NCBI GenBank assembly: GCA_000469685.2
Contig: LS997565.1
Span: 8,877,005 to 8,941,004 of the forward strand
Direction of reading: 5' to 3'
DNA length: 64,000 nt
DNA from: Haemonchus contortus
Taxonomy: Eukaryota; Nematoda; Chromadorea; Rhabditida; Trichostrongylidae
The translations under genes were made by a program, and so were the position numbers. Within the stretch, counting starts at the first letter, position 1. Each line of letters begins with the position of its first letter. Positions 48,371 through 61,400 of the stretch are shown one piece after another. Below the pieces are notes generated by a model, which had not been told where the DNA came from, did no database searches, and was given only the letters and a program-made list of their open reading frames with translations.

Positions 48371-49799
48371 GAATATCAAGATCAGTGTTGAATAGGAAGC
48401 ACAAATTCTTCTCCGTAACACCTTGAACTACAATGACGAGTGAGCTGAAGTTCTCGCATAAACTAGTTACCACTTTCCTGTGGGTGGGAAAGATGCTGGA
48501 ACCAAACACTCTAGCAGGCTCAATCATTCCCAATAAGGCCGCCTACTTATTAAAGTAATGGCCTTATTGACATCGTTTTGTTCACTGAATGCAGTATTGA
48601 CTCTTTCATTTGCTCAGGTGGAAGTTCGATTTGAAGGTGCGGAAAAGCCCTCGACTACATTCACGACCCGGAGAACAATATCTCGCACGAACCTTCCAAC
48701 CTCCTGCGGTTCTGAGTGGGTCTCATGGGTGCCAAATTCGTGTGGGAGGAGTTGTAAATCAATTGCGCTTTCAAATCCACGTATATGCCATAAGCGCAAT
48801 AAAGTAAAATTATGATGTGAACGAAAATCGAGCGCATGGGTGCATCCCAAAGTGAGACTGACTAATGGAAGCAGACTTTATTCTTATATACTGGTAAACT
48901 AGGACATCGAACACCCACCCATTAAAACCCATAAACACAGAGTACCTTTGTGATGGTGTCATTATTTTCTCAGGTTTCACATAAATACATAAATAATTAA
49001 TGTGTAGAGACATAATTAGACGATGCCTATGTCCAAGAAGATATAGAACAATATATTAGACACCAAACAACGGCACTCTCTGACACAACATCGTCTTCAG
49101 TGAGTAACAACAATGGAGGGTTTCTGTGGTCACAATTATGTATTATAATGTATACAAAGGATATTGACGACAACAGTATCCAATGCCACACTAACATTAC
49201 TTTTTCAGAGGATCCGTTGAATTTAAGAGCCAAGAATCACGGCTTCGTTCTGCCTCCTCAAATATTCCCTCTATCGCCGCATTACACTATCGCACTATGA
49301 GTATAAACCCGCCTACTGACGCTATTTGGTATGCATATGTAATCGCCAACCCCTGATGTCGCGTCGCGAGGTACCTGATCCTGTCCAACTTTAACTTGAC
49401 TTAGAGCTTTCTCATTTGGCTGGCTTTCTAGACTGCTGCCCACAGCTGTCTTGGTCGCTCACTGTGTCGTAAAACCGCCTTTATCACCAAGTATCGCATT
49501 TTATTACGAATACTGCTTGCTGCTCCAACTGCACTTCAACTATAGTTTCTGGTTATCCCCTTCAAAACAAACAATTTCAAGCAGCAGGAAAGGCTCTAGT
49601 AGGCTTAAGTTGCGCTTACATAGTGGCTATGTCCATGAGTTTGAGGAGAGACAGAGTTTCTCACCCTGCGGCGTATACTACTATTTGATAACACAAAATA
49701 CCATTGAATAAGAACGAAATCGTAAGCTTAGCAAGTTCACAATTATGGAAAAGTAAAACCTTGAAAACTTTATAATATTGACATAGAGTAAGCCTAGAG
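48371..49799. other. No supported gene
   Basis: Opposed frames at 48558-48850 and shorter ones at 49027-49300 and 49451-49711 have no recognisable motif. The 48610-48830 segment reads like interspersed repeat DNA, but no second copy is in the window to prove it. Confidence 0.35.
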
Positions 49800-49960
49800 G
49801 TGATGTAGTGCAAGGTCATGCATGCACTGTCACATGCACACTCCTGAGACCGAATCTTGGATTGATACCAGATAAGGTGAACTAAGCCTTTCGATCCTCC
49901 AAGGTCGGTGAATTTGTTCCACACTTCTCCGGAATAATAAAAGCAATGAACTATACATCG
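49800..49960 (+). mobile_element. tRNA-derived SINE, 5' half
   Basis: The plus strand has GAGGTGATGTAGTGCAAGG (A-box-like), CACATGCACACTCCTGAGAC, GAACTAAGCCTTTCGATCC and TAAAAGCAATGAACTATACA, in the order of the family consensus. The tail is missing, and the 17-bp satellite begins about 30 bp further on. Confidence 0.62.
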
Positions 49961-49989
49961 ACTGAACACTGCACGCCATTGTACATAGA

Positions 49990-51370
49990 TCCCACATACT
50001 CCTTCACAACCCTAGCTCGTACACTGACTCGGCTCATACAATACAATAACTCGTCTTGTACAGTACCGTGGCTCTTACACGAGCTAGGCTCATACAGTAG
50101 GCACATACAGTATTTCGGCTCGTACAGTATCCCTGCTCATACAGTAACCTGGCTCGTACAGTAATCCGGCTCATAACCGTGCTCGTACAGTGGCTGGCTC
50201 ATACAGTGTGGGTTTCATACAGTATCCCGGCTCATACAGTAAATCTCTTGTACAGTAGCTCGGCTCATACAGAATCCCGGCTTTTACAGTAGCCTAGCTT
50301 CTCCGTGACCAGGCTCCTACACTAGCTCGGCTCTTACAGTAACCCGGCTCCTACAGTATCCCGGCTCATACAGTAAATCTCTTGTACAGTAGCTCGGCTC
50401 ATACAGAAGCCCGGCTTTTACAGTAGCCTAGCTTCTCCGTGACCAGGCTCCTCCACTAGCCCGACTCATACAGTAACCCGGCTCATACAGTAGACCGGCT
50501 CTCAAAGTACCCCTGCTCACACAGTAGCCCTGCTCATACAGTAACCCGGCTCCTGCACTAGACCGGCTCTCACAGTATCCTTGCTCACACAGTAACCTGG
50601 CTCGTACAGTAATCCGGCTCATAACCGTGTTCGTACAGTGGCTGGCTCATACAGTAGGGGGTTCTTACAGTATCCCAGCTCATACAGTAAATCTCTTGTA
50701 CAGTAGCTCGGCTCATACAGAAGCCCGGCTTTTACAGTAGCCTAGCTTCTCCGTGACCAGGCTCCTACACTAGCCCGGCTCATACAGTAACCCGGCTCAT
50801 ACAGTAGACCGGCTCTCAAAGTACCCCTGCTCACACAGTAGCCCTGCTCATACAGTAACCCGGCTCCTGCACTAGACCGGCTCTCACAGTATCCTTGCTC
50901 ACACAGTAACCTGGCTCGTACAGTAATCCGGCTCATAACCGTGCTCGTACAGTGGCTGGCTCATACAGTAGGGGTTTCATACAGTGTCCCGGCTCATACA
51001 GTAAATCTCTTGTACAGTAGCTCGGCTCATACAGAAGCCCGGCTCTTACAGTAGTCTAGCTCTTCCGTGACCAGGCTCTTACACTAGCCAGGCTCATACA
51101 GTAGCCCGGCTCATACAGTAACCCGGCTCCTACAGTGGACCGGCTCTCACAGTATCCATGCTCATACAGTAATTTGGTTTGCACAGTATCCAGGTTCGTA
51201 CTGCAAGCTGGCTCGTACAGTAACCGGCTCACACAGTAACCTGCCACAAATCGTAAGCCGGCTCATACAGTAGCTCGGCTAATACAGTAATCCGGCCAAT
51301 ACCGTAACCTGGTACACACACTGACCAGGCCGAACAGTAACCTGGCTCACACAGTCACTCGACTGATCCA
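49990..51370 (-). repeat. Satellite: 17-bp units in a ~314-bp higher-order repeat
   Basis: About 80 copies of a degenerate 17-bp unit (plus strand GGCTCATACAGTAACCC) form the array. A longer landmark, CTAGCTTCTCCGTGACCAGG, recurs near 50298, 50426 and 50740, and as a variant near 51054. This gives intervals of about 128, 314 and 314 bp, so the array has a higher-order period. The minus strand has stop-free stretches of 60-64 codons in each higher-order copy, read as 17-residue repeats such as GLLYEPGYCMSRA. With no flanking gene, protein coding is unlikely. Confidence 0.9.
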
Positions 51371-53095
51371 GTGACCCAATCGTGGGGTTGAATTGAAGCC
51401 TCGTTTTGACACAACCGGGCAGGTTGCCACTTCGAGGGATGCTGCAACTTCGAAGCTTTTTGACAATTTCTTCAGCTCCAAAATTTACCTGACCATTAGT
51501 TCACACTCAGAAGGTGCGAAAAAGACTACCAAGCCATACCCAAGCTCCCTATTTGTGCAAAAAGGGGAATGTTAACATTCTCTCGTCTAAAGAGTACAGG
51601 TAGTTGCTAATTCGCAGTCCACCCTACGGCGAATAAACATATACTTTGATCTCTCCAAACACAGCATACTGCAAAAAAAGGAAGAGCATCTAACGGCGCT
51701 CCGCTACCGCAATCGTAGCTAGGTGTCAAAAACTGGATCCAGGCAACGGAAAGCAAAACCACTTGATGAACAACGTTATGCCCTTCTTCACGCCAGAGCT
51801 GTGGTTTATTGCCCAATCAAATGACGTCCCAACGAAATTGCTTAAAGAGGAACTCAATAGTTCAAAGAAGGCGGGCGTTGGCAGCGAATCTCATAAAGTC
51901 GTTATCCGCCCAGAAGCTGATTTGCAGTTCTGGATTTTCCGATTTAAACTACTTGGAGACTATCAGCAGCTCTTCTTGCGTCATCGAACCCATTCTGGGA
52001 CGACAGAACGCCTGTTTGCTCTCAACAAAGTTGCAGAAGTTGATCTGTGAACCATATTTACGCTAGGGTGTCACCACTGATCTCTGCTTGCGCTCTGTAG
52101 TGAAATGAATTAATCAGTGGAATATGCCAGCTGCCGAATCCTCAAGAATCTTTCACTGAGAGAGCTGATCAACTAGGTCCAAAAAAGTACTTGTACGCAA
52201 AGCGTACCGCTTCTCCATACAAATTAGTAGAGGCTAATTCATTTGGAAGCTGGGCGGGCTTAGTTAATGTCTTCAAACCTGAGAATATTACGTAACTCGA
52301 GATTAATATTTCTGTTGGTACATGGTCCCCACCTATTGCCATAAAACAGTCCGAAAGCCGTTAATGGAGGACGCTTGGAAATTAAACTGACGGTAATGAG
52401 AGACTGGATTAATCGAGTTAGGATTCATTCCGAGGCGATGCCACTAGCTGTGAGCATTACGTCACGGGAACATGCTTGGTCAGTCTGATTAATTGAAATT
52501 TTTCAACGACAGGAAGTTCGAAAGGATAAGGCTGACGTTGCTATCGTACCGATGAAATACAACCTTCCCCCAAACCTCTCCGACGTATTGGTAGCCGTTT
52601 TCGGGAGGAGGGTTTGAACGATAGGAAGCGACAACGGGCGCCAATAACGCTTCCAGTGGAAAAAGATAAATTTCGTGATCATCTAATGAAAACAAACGAC
52701 GGCACGATTGATCTGTTGAGAATCTGACCACAAAAGCGGTGTGAGTAGTTGGAGGTTATACCAATCAGGAAGGATAGCCAAGATCAAGTAAAGGAAACGA
52801 GTAGCCTAGCTTTTCAGTCACTGCTCACCAGAATGACTACATAAATCTATCAAGAGGCCGGCAGCGCTCATAAACTCCTCTTGTCATATAGCCAGAAATC
52901 ATTGGTGACATCTAAATATTCGTCGTCGACGAGCCTTTGACGAGCAAATGAGAAGAAAATTGAAGGAAAATAGAAAAGCCTAATGCGAAGGGAAATATGC
53001 AGAACACCAAAATCGCTACTGGAGTACGGTAATGAGAAAACCGGTTGTCATTATGCCTGCTACCTGCTTAATTTCTGCATATAGAGGCTCAGTGG
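51371..53095. other. No supported gene
   Basis: The plus-strand frames 51763-52050 and 51809-52066 overlap in different registers and have no recognisable domain. The minus-strand frame 52489-52731 is likewise unassigned. No repeat was recognised. Confidence 0.4.
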
Positions 53096-53262
53096 GCAGA
53101 GTTGGTCTAGTGGCAATTGACAAATTATCACACATGCGTGCCGGTTCGAATTCCTGATCGACACTCGCCCAGGCCATCCCAACCGCCATTAACATTTCGA
53201 ATGAAAGTCGAGTGCGGGGCGCATTATCGGACGGGATTTGTTGATGCAAAGTTTATCTTGAT
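53096..53262 (+). mobile_element. tRNA-derived SINE with an internal deletion
   Basis: The head is well kept, with a perfect A-box (TGGTCTAGTGG) and a near-perfect B-box (CCGGTTCGAATTCC). It is followed by CCCAGGCCATCCCAACCGCC, then jumps directly to GAATGAAAGTCGAGTGCGGG and ends at GGACGGGATTTGTTGATGC. The central block with the CCAGACTCGTCTGG core is missing, giving a 'head plus tail' mini-element. Confidence 0.75.
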
Positions 53263-53875
53263 TCTTCAACGCCTAGAAGTATGGTGCTTATGGTGGTCAT
53301 GAGTGATGAGTGGTACGAGGCTGTTCAAATCACTGAAAATCCCATCTGAAACTTTGCAAAACACAGGAATATCACCATCAGACCAACTTAATTTTTCGAG
53401 GGGAGGGTAGGGGGGGGGCTATATGTAGGTACGAGTTGGCTTGCTCAAAATATACACTGCTTTTGATGAACGCAGCTCAGATTTTCTGAATTAGAGAGAT
53501 TAACAACAATATCAGTCCTATTTGTGATAACAATAATCTGTATCTGTAATTATAATGGCAAATTGATAATAGTGAAAAATTGATTGCCATGTAGGGCTAG
53601 TGATAATAGTAATTATTTATAACAAACAGTAATAGTGACCTAGCGAATATCTCGAACTCATTATCTAATTATTTTCCAGTATAGCCTGCCAGATGGAGAA
53701 GGAGAAGCTGTGAAAAGGAGTAGGAGAAGCTTGTTAGCCGTAGAGAGGGGAATATGCTCGCTGTGATGAGCACGTTGACATTATGAGCTCATTAAATAAG
53801 AAATATGAAGCAAGGAAAAAAGTTGTACTTCATAGTTTGTCTAGTAGTCAAATAAAGAATGAAGGATGAAGCTTT

Positions 53876-54166
53876 GGGGCGTTGATCCATCCCGTCCGAG
53901 GGATAAGCCCACGCATTTAATTTCCAGACAGAATCGTAGAAGCGTTCGAATGCGTATGTGACCTATACAATGATTTGCTGTGGCCAGCTGATGTACAAGT
54001 CAGGGCTTTTATCCTCCCAGACGAGTCTGCTACCAACTAACGGACCCCTAAGGGATGGAAGGCTTGGTTGGCCTAGCCGGATATCGATCTGGGATTCGAA
54101 CCCGCGACCATGCGTGTGTGAAGTGTGCCACTTGCAACACGCATGGTTGTCCACCTCTGCCCTATA
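53876..54166 (-). mobile_element. tRNA-derived SINE, full length
   Basis: On the minus strand the copy runs from GCAGAGGTGGACAACC through a perfect B-box (GGGTTCGAATCCC) to CCAACCAAGCC. It continues with GCAGACTCGTCTGGGAGGAT, CCTGACTTGTACATCAGCTG and ACGATTCTGTCTGGAAATTA, and the tail GGGATGGATCAACGCC near 53876. It is one of the two most complete copies in the window. Confidence 0.8.
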
Positions 54167-55704
54167 CTATACTTCTTAGTTAGTCGAGTAAATATATACT
54201 ATCGCAGCATGCTGGACTGGTAAGCTCGTACGAAAAGTGAAACACAGTAGACCAAGTCCCATCACAATACAAAATATTGTAATAACTTTACCGTAAGTAA
54301 TATATAATTATAAAATTATAGTTAGAACCATATTTCACCGAGGTATGTTTCTTAACAGAACCATAACTAAAAAAGTTACTTTTCCTTACAAGTTTTGCTT
54401 TCTAATGCAGTAACGACTAAATGTTAAGCGTTCCGAAAGAATTAATTGCCAGCCATATGTAACATTGAGAGGTAAGTAAATGCCTAGGGCCTATGGATAA
54501 ATACATGAATGTAATAAGTAATCAATAGAAACTCAAATGAGAAATTCTTGCACTACTTTTTAATCAGTTTACATGTCCTTACCGCTTAAACTGCTCCATT
54601 TTTTCTAGAATAAATATTTGTGGTGCTGAGAAATATTGCCCCGAGCCTCTCTTTTTAAGCTAATTCCGAGTAATTCGTAGCAGAAGTTGAACCCGGACCT
54701 ATCATGCCTGAAGCCACCTCTAGACTACTCTGCTATATATAAGGATTTCATCTTCTGATATGAATGGTATGACAGTCCTGAAATTCAGATTCCTTGACGA
54801 AACCCAGAGAAGACCCTACTTCCTACCCGTATAGAGGTCTCAGGAAACAATGGGCGTAAGATTACATCTCGTCGTGAATCTCTGACGATTGAACAAATTT
54901 AGGAAAAAGACCGCTCAAATTGGGTTACACAGAAAATCAATAATCGTGCACAGAATTTCCACTCCAGGCACGGTTATTGACTGGTTGTTGGTAGGAGGGA
55001 CCTGAGTCCTCACAAAAAGTTCGAAGTGGAGCTGACCAATACTAATTTCTTCCGAGACACCTACCTGGATAGTGCGCGTGTATATGCTCAAAAAAAGTAA
55101 AAAAAGTATCCGTGGCAGTAAAACAACTTCATCGGTTTTATTGGTTACATCTTAAGGAAAAGGCTGGAGCTGATATGCTCCTATAAAAGTTCTATTCGTG
55201 GTCTAACATCCTACATTAAAGCAGTTTGCTCGAACTTTGAAAACCCTCTGATAACCTCTACATCCTTCCTTCGCTCCTGCCGCCGTTGAAGCGTTTCCAG
55301 CCGATGTATAAATTCAGTTTAATGCGAAACGATCCAGTTAACTGGTTACAACTACCGCGTGCACCAAGGAAAGGAACGCACCATGCTACAACTTTTTTTC
55401 ATATGTGTCTGTTCGACTTCCTCCAGTTCTTCAGTACTTTCCATTCCATTGATCTGGATACGCGGTGGTGTTGACGAGTTCGACATCGACGATTCCACTT
55501 GATTCGGTCGTAACTGAAATAGAAAGGACGCATATCAAATCGACACTTCGCCTTCTACGGATGGCTGTTGAATCGTCAATCTACGAAATGAGAATTAGAT
55601 TGGCCAATAAAGCTTGTAGTACAACCTTTGAAATTTTGGGCCGAAAACGACAAAATACAAACATAATGAAAAGAAGGGTTAAAGCGCTCGATTAGGCTCG
55701 ATGA
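54167..55704. other. No supported gene; AT-rich DNA then unclassified sequence
   Basis: 54200-54640 is AT-rich and frame-poor. The plus-strand frame 55465-55695 has some protein-like composition (begins MVLTSSTSTIPLDS) but no recognisable motif. It ends immediately before a SINE head, so it may belong to a repeat. Confidence 0.35.
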
Positions 55705-55770
55705 GAGCCGATCCGGTGGTCGATCCCGGACCATTCCTATGTGATAATGCGCCACTTACCACCTTCGCTC
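55705..55770 (-). mobile_element. SINE head fragment
   Basis: The minus strand reads GGTGGTAAGTGGCGCATTAT and CACATAGGAATGGTCCGGGA, followed by TCGACCACCGG. This matches the tRNA-like head of the family. Body and tail are absent. Confidence 0.5.
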
Positions 55771-58205
55771 AAAATCTAAATTATAATAATTAGGCACGCA
55801 TAGAGATTTCCACGATTGACTAACTATTGCTATGAGTTACCTACATGTGATGCCTACGTTCTCCCGATAAATCAAGAAGCTGGTTTTTCGGCCCCGTGCC
55901 TGCTCTTTCTGATTTCCTGTCTTCAGCACAATGAACAGTAGGCGAAAAGCCAGCTTGAATAACTTGGAAGGATCTGCTGCTCCAAAAAGGTTATTTTCTA
56001 GATCCAATACAGATTTAATAGGAAGAAAGGAGGATTACTGTAGGGTATTTCTTCCACAACTATAAGCCCAAACCGACCTTAGCTATGCAGCTGTCCAAAA
56101 ATCATTTAATTTCTGGTTCAAAGGAGTCACAGAACGAGGAAAGGGTCTTTACTGAGCTATCAAAAGAAAACTGGTCAATGATGCTCTCAGAATAATTACT
56201 TATAATAGCAGACTAATTGGGAGACATCAATGAGCAACAAATATGTGAGCATGATCACTTAATTGTTTACTGTAAACAACCAGTTGTTATTGCTGGTAGT
56301 CATAACTTGCAATGAAGCGTTCCAACCGAGAGAATTTTGCAAAAAGTCCTATTTTGGTATAAAAGGGGCAGAAGGGAGCGTCACAAAGAGACGGGTCCCA
56401 ACGATGAACTTCGCTCGGCTACGAGACAAGGCTTCTGCAGCTCAATCGGGACCTTCCGACAAGTTAGCTAGATTTTCTTCCTGAATGCTAGAAGCTCAGG
56501 ACTGTTTGCCCAAGGCAATGTCAACAACAAAGTAATTTTGTTGAATGAAACTGCGGCTTAACGAAGAAATTGAGCACTTATTGGAATCTATTTTGATTGT
56601 GGCATTGACGTCATCCTTCAGTCATGTTTGTGCGTGGGCTCAGGGATAGTTGTCAAACAGAAAACTAATTTGGACATGAGGTCTGAAGGAGGTGGTGATG
56701 GGGAGGAGAGGACTCATTTGACAGACAATTTTTAGAATAACAATGTTACTCAGTAGAGTAAGTAAGCAGACGAGTACTCTGCAGGAAAAAAAAGTAGAGA
56801 AAAAATCTCTTCCGGAAAAAAAACTTCCAAAATTTTCTTCTTCAGAACTTCAATTTACCACTGGATGCTCTCTGGGGAGATCAGAGAAACGAGACGTGCT
56901 TAGAGGCTTATTCTACAAGACAGGAAGAGGGCGAGGAAAAGGGGGGGGGGGAGGGGGGTAAGTAGGGGGATGAAGGGGGATGTAGTTCATAGGTTAGTGG
57001 AGAAAAATCTCCCATGTAAAGTTTGACACTGTCCGGACTGGAAGCGAAGACCGTCTTTCTATTCCTGATCATTACGGTGAAGTCTGGCCTCCGCCTTAGG
57101 TACCTACCTACACCTATACATACCTACATATCCTGGATGTCTCACGTTCATCCTAGAAAATGGGCTCACAGTCGCGGTCATCGATCTCGAAGTTAACCAT
57201 ACGAGTCTATCATGTCAGAATCCTTTATCTTCCTCACGAAGAGGTGAAGAGTCCCCCAAACGAGGATCCACAGATACCCAATTTTGTCCTCGTGAAAGGA
57301 CTATGTATCTACATGGACATTTGCGCATGTTGCCAATTTTCCCTGTCATCCATGACCCTAGCTTTTCGTATATGGAAAATGAACATTTCAAAGTGATTGG
57401 CCCTCGTTCAGGGAGAAGGTACCTTTTAAAAGAAAACTCTCCTTTGCGCTTCAATAGGCAGGTCCAATATAGAGAGATCGGGGAAAAGACGTCTCCAGAG
57501 GGCCCTGTTATTGGGATTAGACCTTAGACCTGCCTCAAGGATAGGGAAAGATTATAGCTGATGGCAGCTGCAATTGACTGGAAGCTCCTTTACTCCACAG
57601 CGATTTCAAAGAAAAGTTAAATACACGGCGCACTCTGAGGTGGATTTAGTCAATCGAAGAGTTGGCCTATACCGTGAGCGCATTCTGATTCTTTCATAGA
57701 TCAATATTTCGGACTGAAACTCAGTCAAATTCGGGAAGAAAACCTAAAAAGTAATTTAATTAGGTGGGAAATTGCTGAGACTATTGGACATCCGTCGGAG
57801 CAATTTGCTTTAATTGATGGTCTTCAATTGCTGCGCTTAGCCATTCCTTTCATGATCACTGATGGGGAGGCCATTTAATTTCCAATGAATAAAGGAGGAT
57901 CATTTGAAGTTAATCCTTCGGAACTTCATGGAGAGAAGTCATCCGACAGCGACGAAAAAGGTCCCTACATAAGTCCTTTGAAAAAAAGGCAAGAGTGAGT
58001 AACTTGAGTTAACTCCTGCTTTACCCAAAGAAATGCGCTACGTGTAAGGTTTCCACTCAAAACAATGAAAGGGATCCAGGGTCTGGGTATATCTCCCAAT
58101 ATGTCAGTCTCTAGACAAAGAAAAAACGGATGTAGTCAAACATCAGCCAAGTTGATAAGACTCAGTTGCCAGGTGAAGCACTGCTATGGAGTCTTTGAGT
58201 CTTGA
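55771..58205. other. No supported gene
   Basis: Frames at 56263-56484, 56743-56961 and the opposed pair 57160-57527 are unassigned. A short C/T-rich stretch with CCTACCTACACCT-like words lies at 57098-57130. Confidence 0.4.
56937..56985 (+). repeat. G-rich tract with several G runs
   Basis: A long G run is followed by GAGGGGGG, GTAGGGGG and GAAGGGGG within 50 bp. The spacing of four or more G runs fits a G-quadruplex-forming sequence on the plus strand. Confidence 0.7.
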
Positions 58206-58435
58206 GGCGTTTTTCAATCCCATCTGAGGGATGCGCCCATGCATTCGACTAACATTTGGAATCGTAGCGGCGCATTGAGTGCGTATGCAGCCTATACAAT
58301 GACTTACGGTGGCCAGCCGATTCACAAGTCAGGCTTTTGCCCTAATAGATGAGCGGAGGGATAGAAGGCGATAACACGAAGGGATAGGTCAGCACACGTA
58401 TGACCGAAGGATTGAAACCCTGACTATTACCTGGA
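58206..58435 (-). mobile_element. tRNA-derived SINE, diverged and rearranged
   Basis: The minus strand has a B-box-like GGGTTTCAATCCTT near 58420. It continues with AAAGCCTGACTTGTGAATCG, GGCCACCGTAAGTCATTGTA, ACGATTCCAAATGTTAGTCG and the tail GGGATTGAAAAACGCC near 58206. Part of the body between head and core is shortened and the A-box is lost. Confidence 0.65.
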
Positions 58436-61400
58436 TGGATGTTCGAGCTATGTACGGCATCTCCAGATACAAATCCACGAGAACAAGTTGCTTCCGACAG
58501 ATAACCCGCTGAAAGCTGGCATTTTAAACGCTTATAAGCACCCCCTTACGGTCACTCTAAAAGGTGGTGAGCGCATCAGCGCATCCATTTTCCCCAAAAT
58601 AGCTATTGAAATTGGAGCGCTGTTCCATAGCTTTGTCTGAAAGCTCCCGATCAGTTCGATGTCATCCGGACTAGATCAGACCTGATAGCTTGAACCCACG
58701 AAATAAGGATAACCGAATAGTCTGATTCAGCTTGAAACTGTAGAGAACATAGCCGCAACGTAGATCCTTTACCAACTACAGCACTGGTTGGATCCACTCC
58801 AGTCCATTAGAAGGTGTTTATGAATTTCGCCCAAAAAGTATCATTATCGGGTTTCACCAAAACACTTTTTCATGATGTTCCACAGCTACGATTTGTTCGA
58901 TGGTCTCTATGCATTTCCGAGAGGTAATCCAACATCGGAAATCAACGTCAACAGCATGGCGCAGTCTGAATTTTTCACGACAAAGTCCTCACACCGACGT
59001 TCGCAGCGATCTCCTCGTTCAGAGAATTCCTTATAGAAGAAACATCTTTTGTACCTTTGGGACATGGATTTGGTAATCCTATCTCTGAAGTAGTAGAATA
59101 CTGATAAGACTATTGTTGGTGATGCCACTGAATACCGTATTCGACTAGTTGTTACTGTAGCTATAACGGAACGGGGGCTGAATAGGCAAAGGTTTATGAT
59201 GAAGTGGCCATGGTGAATTGGTATCGGGCGTCAGCTGGACGAACACCCATTTGCATGTGTTGGATGAATGCCGCAAAAAGCTAATTGAAAATGAAAGACT
59301 CAAAAGGAAATTGGATTGACGGCCGACGTTCACAAAAAGTACATAGGCCATCATGTGATGCCGAAATAGACAGTCCAGTCCATGCTAATGAATTTACCTA
59401 AAAATGGCCAGTATGTGTGACGTCACAACCCTTACTAGATATTGATTAATACTAATAATTAAAGTCACAGCCCACTATAATCTTTGGATACATAATTTTT
59501 GTGTCATTATAGAAGTTAGGGTCCTGATTAGTACCAAAGAGGCGAAAAAAGCGAGAGAATCGGAAGATTTTTGGGGAAAGGACTTCGGAAAAGTAATAGA
59601 ATGAAGGCTGTACGAGATAATGACGACGGAGGCGGCATGGTGAGGTACTTACACAAGCTATCAGTTAGGGGCTGATGTCAGAAGCTTCTCCCACTGCAGT
59701 CATGCCACATAACTGCGCTGAATTTTCAACATGGGTGCTCCATTCCAGGTGATGCAGCCTCTTGAACGGCCTCGGAAACACGGCCATTTCTGGGTGTGGC
59801 ATACGGTAGATACAATATTGGAGCACCTATTACGATCTTTTTGAAGAGACAGTTCACGATAATTGAGGTACCTTTTAAGGTTGGAAAGCGGATGTATTGA
59901 TGTAGGGAGCACATCGGTGGCGAGGAAAGCAAGCAGATCCGCCTACTCCAAGCTTTTTGAAAGTCGTGAAAGTGGAGGTTGTACGAGATCACTGTAACGG
60001 TAATCGCATGTAAAGGGTGTTTGGGCGAGATTTAACTTGCTCCCATTGCTCAAAGCAATGACTACATCAAGCCAAGGCAGTCCGAAACTGCTGCCCTTCA
60101 TTGTCGCCATAAGTAATTGAGAAGCTGTTTGAAATTACTACACGGGATCCTCTGAAGCGAGATAGTGCAGCCTCTACAAGGTCGTTGAAACTCGTCCAGG
60201 ATGGGTGTGGTATTCAGAGTATACAACCTCTGGCCCCTTATTGTGTCCTATCCATGATGTTTTTCGACCATATGACGGAGGGTATGGTATAAAGGAGAGC
60301 CTCGAATTTATACTACAGGGGAATCTCAGGAACCATTTTTATCGTGAAGTGTGCCTTTAAGCTATTTTTCGATCTGACAGCGTCACATATGACATTCTTA
60401 GAAGCAATGGATTCATCCTAAGAATATCTCAGGGACCATTCTCATCGTAAACTGTACCTATAATGACGTAACTGTGTTTGACATCGAACAGGTGCTGTTA
60501 CGGAAAGCTAGGACGAAGAATCGAATGCCATCCTGTCTTTGAAGCGATACAGCCAAACGGGACACAGTTCGGAGGGAGTGAAGGGTTGAAAATTGCTCAG
60601 AATGGCAGAAAAACTGAGTGGCACATCAACTGAACGCATTAAGAAGTCATTTCTGGCCGGTTTCAGATGAAATCAGAATTTCAGTGGAACTTGATAGCGT
60701 GGTGCACTCCAAATAGAGGTTGATCGACTTCATACGAACATTAAACTAACGAGCAGCTTTATAGATGGCGACGCACCCACTCCGGAGATTCCCGAGGAAA
60801 AAAATCGGTCGCCCTTATTACGCCGGAGTAGAAATGAAATGCTTCACCTCGCTTTTTGCATCAGACAAAAACTGCCTTTAATAATCATAATTTCATAGCA
60901 AAAAAAGCTAAAAACCTATTTTTTTCAAAGAAGAAGGTCTTATCAGATGAATATATAAGATATTATCAAGTACTACTATCAGTTATCATCTTCGTGGTGC
61001 GTATACACGAAGCACTCAGGCTTGTCTATCTGCCTGATATGAGATTCGGTATTACCTGAAGAAGCATCTGGAGTGGTCGCGTCAAGTTCGGCATGGGTGG
61101 TGCATAGGGCACGACAAAAAGAGCATATGTCAACTCAGCAGAGCTCCACACACACACACGGGGGCGGAAAATGTACTGCCACAGATGGTGCAAAGGGCAA
61201 AACTCCCTAATTTGTTTTCAGAACAGCCCAGACATCGGGAAAATGAGCAGGGTGATGAATGAGTTAGCAAGTGTATCAAATTAGAGACACTCGAGGGCGG
61301 GGCGGAGCGTCCTCACAGTGTTCCTTACTTCCCACATAAACTTCCCAACTTCCATTTTGACTTCACCGCAACTCCTAGCCATATTCGCGGCGGCCACAGG

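Noticed and set aside
50428..51247. Three minus-strand frames of 60-64 codons spaced 314 bp apart, looking like a repeat protein family
   Set aside because: They coincide exactly with the higher-order copies of a 17-bp satellite and have no flanking exons or promoter-like context.
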